Positions 60,686 to 64,000 of a stretch of DNA of 64,000 bases are shown here, in pieces. The notes under the pieces are model-generated. The model saw only the letters and a program-made list of their open reading frames with translations, made no database searches and was not told the DNA's origin. The position numbers were made by a program, and so were the translations under genes. Positions within the stretch are counted from its first letter, which is position 1. Each line of letters opens with the position of its first letter. Source of the DNA: Corydoras sp. C115 (taxonomy: Eukaryota > Chordata > Actinopteri > Siluriformes > Callichthyidae); the NCBI GenBank assembly GCA_019802505.1, contig JAFMOC010000086.1, positions 930,001-994,000 of the forward strand, in the 5' to 3' direction.

Positions 60686-62303
60686 CAGTTGTGATCAAAT
60701 TTATTCAACCCCCAATGCTGCGAAGGGTTTTATGGAATTCAGTGCACATTTGTAATTGTGTTCATAATGAAATCTTACAAGGACTTGTTAAAGAACTAAA
60801 TGCAACTAAGATAGCATCAATTGTTTTTGTCATAAAGTATTAAATGGCCTTTTTGTGATTTCTTCATTGACACAATTATTCAACCCCTTTACAACTACCA
60901 CTCATAAGAACAGAGGTTCATTCCAGTGTTTTCAATCAGGTATTGAAAAGACCTGTGGATGTCAACGAGCAGCAATCAAGCATGATAAGCACCAATTAGG
61001 CAGATTTAAAAGGACTGTGATACTCAGCTCCTTCTAGACATCTACTGGTGTGTTTACAAGCATGGTGAAGGCAAGAGAATGGTCCCAGAAGACAAGAGAA
61101 GAGGTTATTGCTCTTCACAAGAATGGCAATGGATATAAAAAGATTGCAAAGTTGTTAAATATTCCAAGAGACACTATCGGAAGTATCATTCGCAAGTTCA
61201 AGTTAAAGGGCACAGTGGAAACGTTACCTGGTCGTGGCAGAAAGAAGATTGTGACCGCGACTGCTGTGCGCTACCTGAAGCGTAATGTGGAGCAAAATCC
61301 CCGCGTGACTGCTAAGGAACTGAAAAAAGACCTGTCAGATGTGGGCACTGAAGTTTCAGCTCAGACAATAAGGCGCGCACTGCATAACGAAGACCTCCAT
61401 GCCAGAACTCCCAGGCGCACCCCCTTGCTGACTCCAAAGAACAAGAAAAGTCGACTGCAGTATGCCAAAAGTCATGTGGACAAGCCACAAAGGTTTTGGG
61501 ACAGTGTACTGTGGTCAGATGAAACTAAATTAGAACTGTTTGGGACAATGGACCAGCGCTATGTTTGGAGGAGGAAGAACCAGGCTTATGAACAAAAGAA
61601 CACCTTGCCTACTGTGAAGCATGGCGTGGGGTCAATTATGCTTTGGGGCTGTTTTGCTTCTAATGGTACAGGAAAGCTTCAACGTGTGCAGGGTACCATG
61701 AATTCCCTTCAGTACCAGGAGATCTTGGAGGAAAATGTGATGGAGTCAGTCACAAACCTGCGGCTTGGGAGACGTTGGACCTTCCAACAGGACAATGATC
61801 CGAAGCACACATCCAAGTCCACTAGAGCATGGTTGAACATGAAAGGCTGGAACATTCTAGAGTGGCCATCGCAATCACCAGACTTAAATCCAATTGAGAA
61901 CCTCTGGTGGGACCTAAAGAAGGCAGTTGCAGTGCGCAAGCCTAAGAATGTGACTGAACTGGAGGCTTTTGCCCATGAAGAATGGGCTAAGATACCCATA
62001 GGTCGCTGCAAGACACTTGTGTCAAGCTATGCTTCACGCTTGAAAGCTGTCATAACTGGAAAAGGATGTTGTACTAAGTACTAAAAAATAATGTCACTAG
62101 GGGGTTGAATAAAACTGATAATGATGTGAGCACAGTAAAGACATTTGTAGTTATTCCATCATAAATATTATGTTATATTTGTCTAATTTATAAGTGCCTC
62201 TTTGATATAATTGTAAATAAGATGACTGAAATGATCCAAATCAATGTCAAACTGGCCAAAACACTTTATTTCAGTGGGGGTTGAATAAATTTGATCACAA
62301 CTG
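60686..62303 (+). mobile_element. Tc1-like transposon, apparently complete
   Basis: The ends CAGTTGTGATCAAATTTATT (about 29 bp, identical on both sides) are flanked by TA at 60684-60685 and 62304-62305. Inner repeats ttattcaacccc-like lie near 60876-60893 and, inverted, at 62100-62114. This gives outer and inner sites about 200 bp apart in the IR/DR arrangement, while the sequence between them is unlike on the two sides. Total 1618 bp with an open transposase frame. Confidence 0.96.
61050..62084 (+). CDS. Tc1-like transposase, full-length open frame
   Basis: DDE transposase for cut-and-paste movement into TA sites, acting in the nucleus. The 344-codon frame is uninterrupted, though MVKAREWS at residue 5 (61062) is the likelier start. 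Residues 10-50 form the first HTH (GNGYKKIAKLLNIPRDTIGS), GRGRKK at 61-66 is the hook, and about 70-125 form the second HTH. The catalytic triad is D157 (WSDETK), D248 (QQDNDPKH) and E283 (NPIENLW), with 34 residues between the last two. It ends CCTKY. The length matches active Tc1 family members. No missing catalytic residue is visible. Whether it is expressed or active cannot be told. Confidence 0.95.
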   Translation: MFTSMVKAREWSQKTREEVIALHKNGNGYKKIAKLLNIPRDTIGSIIRKFKLKGTVETLPGRGRKKIVTATAVRYLKRNVEQNPRVTAKELKKDLSDVGTEVSAQTIRRALHNEDLHARTPRRTPLLTPKNKKSRLQYAKSHVDKPQRFWDSVLWSDETKLELFGTMDQRYVWRRKNQAYEQKNTLPTVKHGVGSIMLWGCFASNGTGKLQRVQGTMNSLQYQEILEENVMESVTNLRLGRRWTFQQDNDPKHTSKSTRAWLNMKGWNILEWPSQSPDLNPIENLWWDLKKAVAVRKPKNVTELEAFAHEEWAKIPIGRCKTLVSSYASRLKAVITGKGCCTKY

Positions 62304-62305
62304 TA

Positions 62306-63066
62306 TTTAGCTGTTTAAATTATTTTAATATAGTTCTACACCCTCCTTTGCTTAGCAGCAACTATTTGGGTGCTGGTGGTTTGTATGATCTCTCTAAAAC
62401 GCATGAAGCCAGCCAACCAGATTTTTAGGAACTACTGCACTACATACAATGTCGAGTGATAGTTTAATGCATGGGGATGACATCAATCACCCCCTCCCCT
62501 TCTATTTACATGAGCTCTCAGACAAATGGATGACTAGCATTGTTGTGAATAATGCACTTGAATAATGTCAATAATGCTCTCACCTGTCCCTGAGAGCATG
62601 AGCCATTTGTTTTTCTGAGATCCAACACGTACTAAAGCTAACCAAGCTGTTTACTACAAATGTGCATATTTGATATTATATTACTTTACAGTAATACAAT
62701 TATCATTAGGCCAGTGCTTTTTCAGGTATATGCCGCTTGTCAAATTAACTTAATTTACATGAGTGGAAGTGGAAATTACAGTTTTATTGTACTAAGCAAG
62801 AAGATTATTCTAACTCCGCATAGTCTTTCGTATTGTTAGCCCATCTGTCTCCGGAGCCTTTTCTACTTATCACACTCATACAGAGTGCTTATTGGTGTTA
62901 TCCCTTTGTCCGCTACCGTCAGTACTCTCATAATACATTTCCAAGAAGGAAATCTACCTTTACATGATTTTGAATTTTTTTTTTTCAATACCGAGAAACT
63001 TTATTATCTAGAATCAGTTGATGTGGCACCAAAAATCATGGTAAAGATAAGATCATTAAGATTGGT

Positions 63067-63067
<1 letters not shown>
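62306..63067. other. Noncoding, presumed intron 2
   Basis: No exon or element recognised between the Tc1 element and the terminal microsatellite cluster. Confidence 0.45.

Positions 63068-63100
<33 letters not shown>
63068..63100. repeat. Poly-T run
   Basis: 33 consecutive T. Confidence 0.95.
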
Positions 63101-63102
<2 letters not shown>

Positions 63103-63166
63103 ACTGTGAACCCTACAGCCTTTGGATGAAACAAACTTGTGTATTATTGTCATACAATACACTAAT

Positions 63167-63170
<4 letters not shown>

Positions 63171-63241
<71 letters not shown>

Positions 63242-63281
63242 CACACACACACACACATACATACACATACATACATTTAAA

Positions 63282-63363
<82 letters not shown>
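63171..63363. repeat. (GA)n, (CA)n and (TA)n cluster
   Basis: About 33 GA units (63171-63237), a CA/TACA block (63240-63275), then about 37 TA units (63288-63362). Confidence 0.98.
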
Positions 63364-63365
<2 letters not shown>

Positions 63366-63942
63366 TGGAAAATGCTGTACATGTATAGGGTATAGGGTAC
63401 ATGTTTTGTTCATTTTAATTTTTACCTGGTGTTCATTTTACCAATTCAAACTTCAGATGAAGAGTGTAAACCTAAGTTCCCAGAGGAGAGTCACACAGAC
63501 ACAATGAGAACACAGAAACACTGCACAGCAAGTGCACTGCTGCACCAGAATGCTGCCAAATTACTTGCCACAGTACCCAAGCTGTATGCCTTTAGCGTTA
63601 CCATGCAATAAGTGAAACACTTACAATAGAATTTCACATATTTTTGTCATACTGAGTACAGCAATCACTAATTTATTAATTAATTAGCAAGCCATTGTTT
63701 TTAATTATGATGCTTGCAGCTTCTCTCTTTGTAGTGACAAAAAGATTTCTTAATGGATTAGACATATCACTTTAAACTTCATCTAATTAGTTGAGTGGTT
63801 TCTATTAACCTATTTTTTTAGCAAGTCAAACCATTAGCTTCAGTATGATATTATGCTGAATACCCAGTGCATAGTCATCATTGGCACTACTGTGAGGCAG
63901 CATGGATAGCATATGATAGACTTAACACCAGCATAAAGAGCA

Positions 63943-63944
<2 letters not shown>
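63364..63944. other. Noncoding, no feature recognised
   Basis: Contains the short doublet gggtatagggtacatg near 63388-63403. The open frame at 63429-63611 has no recognisable domain. Confidence 0.4.

Positions 63945-64000
<56 letters not shown>
63945..64000. repeat. (TC)n microsatellite reaching the window end
   Basis: About 27 CT units, cut by the window boundary. Confidence 0.97.

Noticed and set aside
63162..63413. SLSLSL and RERERE repeat proteins
   Set aside because: Translations of the (GA)n tract.

Overview
The window looks like a stretch of teleost fish nuclear DNA. It is AT-rich, has very few coding bases, and is packed with (CA)n, (TA)n and (GA)n microsatellites. It carries fish-typical Tc1-like transposons with long IR/DR ends, hAT-type elements, solo LTRs, an L2-type retroposon tail and many copies of one tRNA-headed SINE. 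The exact species cannot be read from the sequence; an ostariophysan fish is a guess.

The only host coding sequence I can support is one 175-bp exon at 49176-49350 on the + strand. Its 58 codons match exon 2 of ppm1l, the ER-anchored PP2C-type protein phosphatase 1L, with a good splice acceptor and donor. No first or later ppm1l exon was seen. The simplest reading is that 1-49175 is the 3' part of a long ppm1l intron 1 and 49351-64000 the 5' part of intron 2.

Layout. 1-1476: decayed Tc1-like element cut by the window edge. 3.7-5.8 kb: three SINE copies. 7.2-13.9 kb: two inverted copies of a roughly 1-kb element with GATCGACC ends, the second split by a decayed Tc1-like element; a solo LTR lies between them. 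14-20 kb: SINE copies, one split by a second solo LTR inside its pol III A box. 20-31 kb: mostly unremarkable intron with one SINE, one unrelated tRNA-headed element and a decayed hAT-like piece. 31-41 kb: dense SINE copies and a 345-bp compound microsatellite. One SINE (39717-40244) contains a 223-bp patch copied from the flank and terminal repeat of the Tc1 element at 43.5 kb. 41-45 kb: a hAT-type MITE, a young SINE and a frameshifted Tc1 element. 48-56 kb: the ppm1l exon and four SINE copies. 57-60 kb: a hAT relic with an 8-bp target duplication, split by a nearly intact Tc1 element. 60.7-62.3 kb: a Tc1 element with a complete 344-codon transposase. The window ends in microsatellites.

The nested insertions give a relative order. 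The GATCGACC element is older than the Tc1 inside it, the hAT relic is older than the Tc1 inside it, and one SINE is older than its LTR. The SINE family has old diverged copies and young copies with perfect 11-13 bp target duplications. I found no CRISPR array, operon, bacterial gene, rRNA or true tRNA gene.
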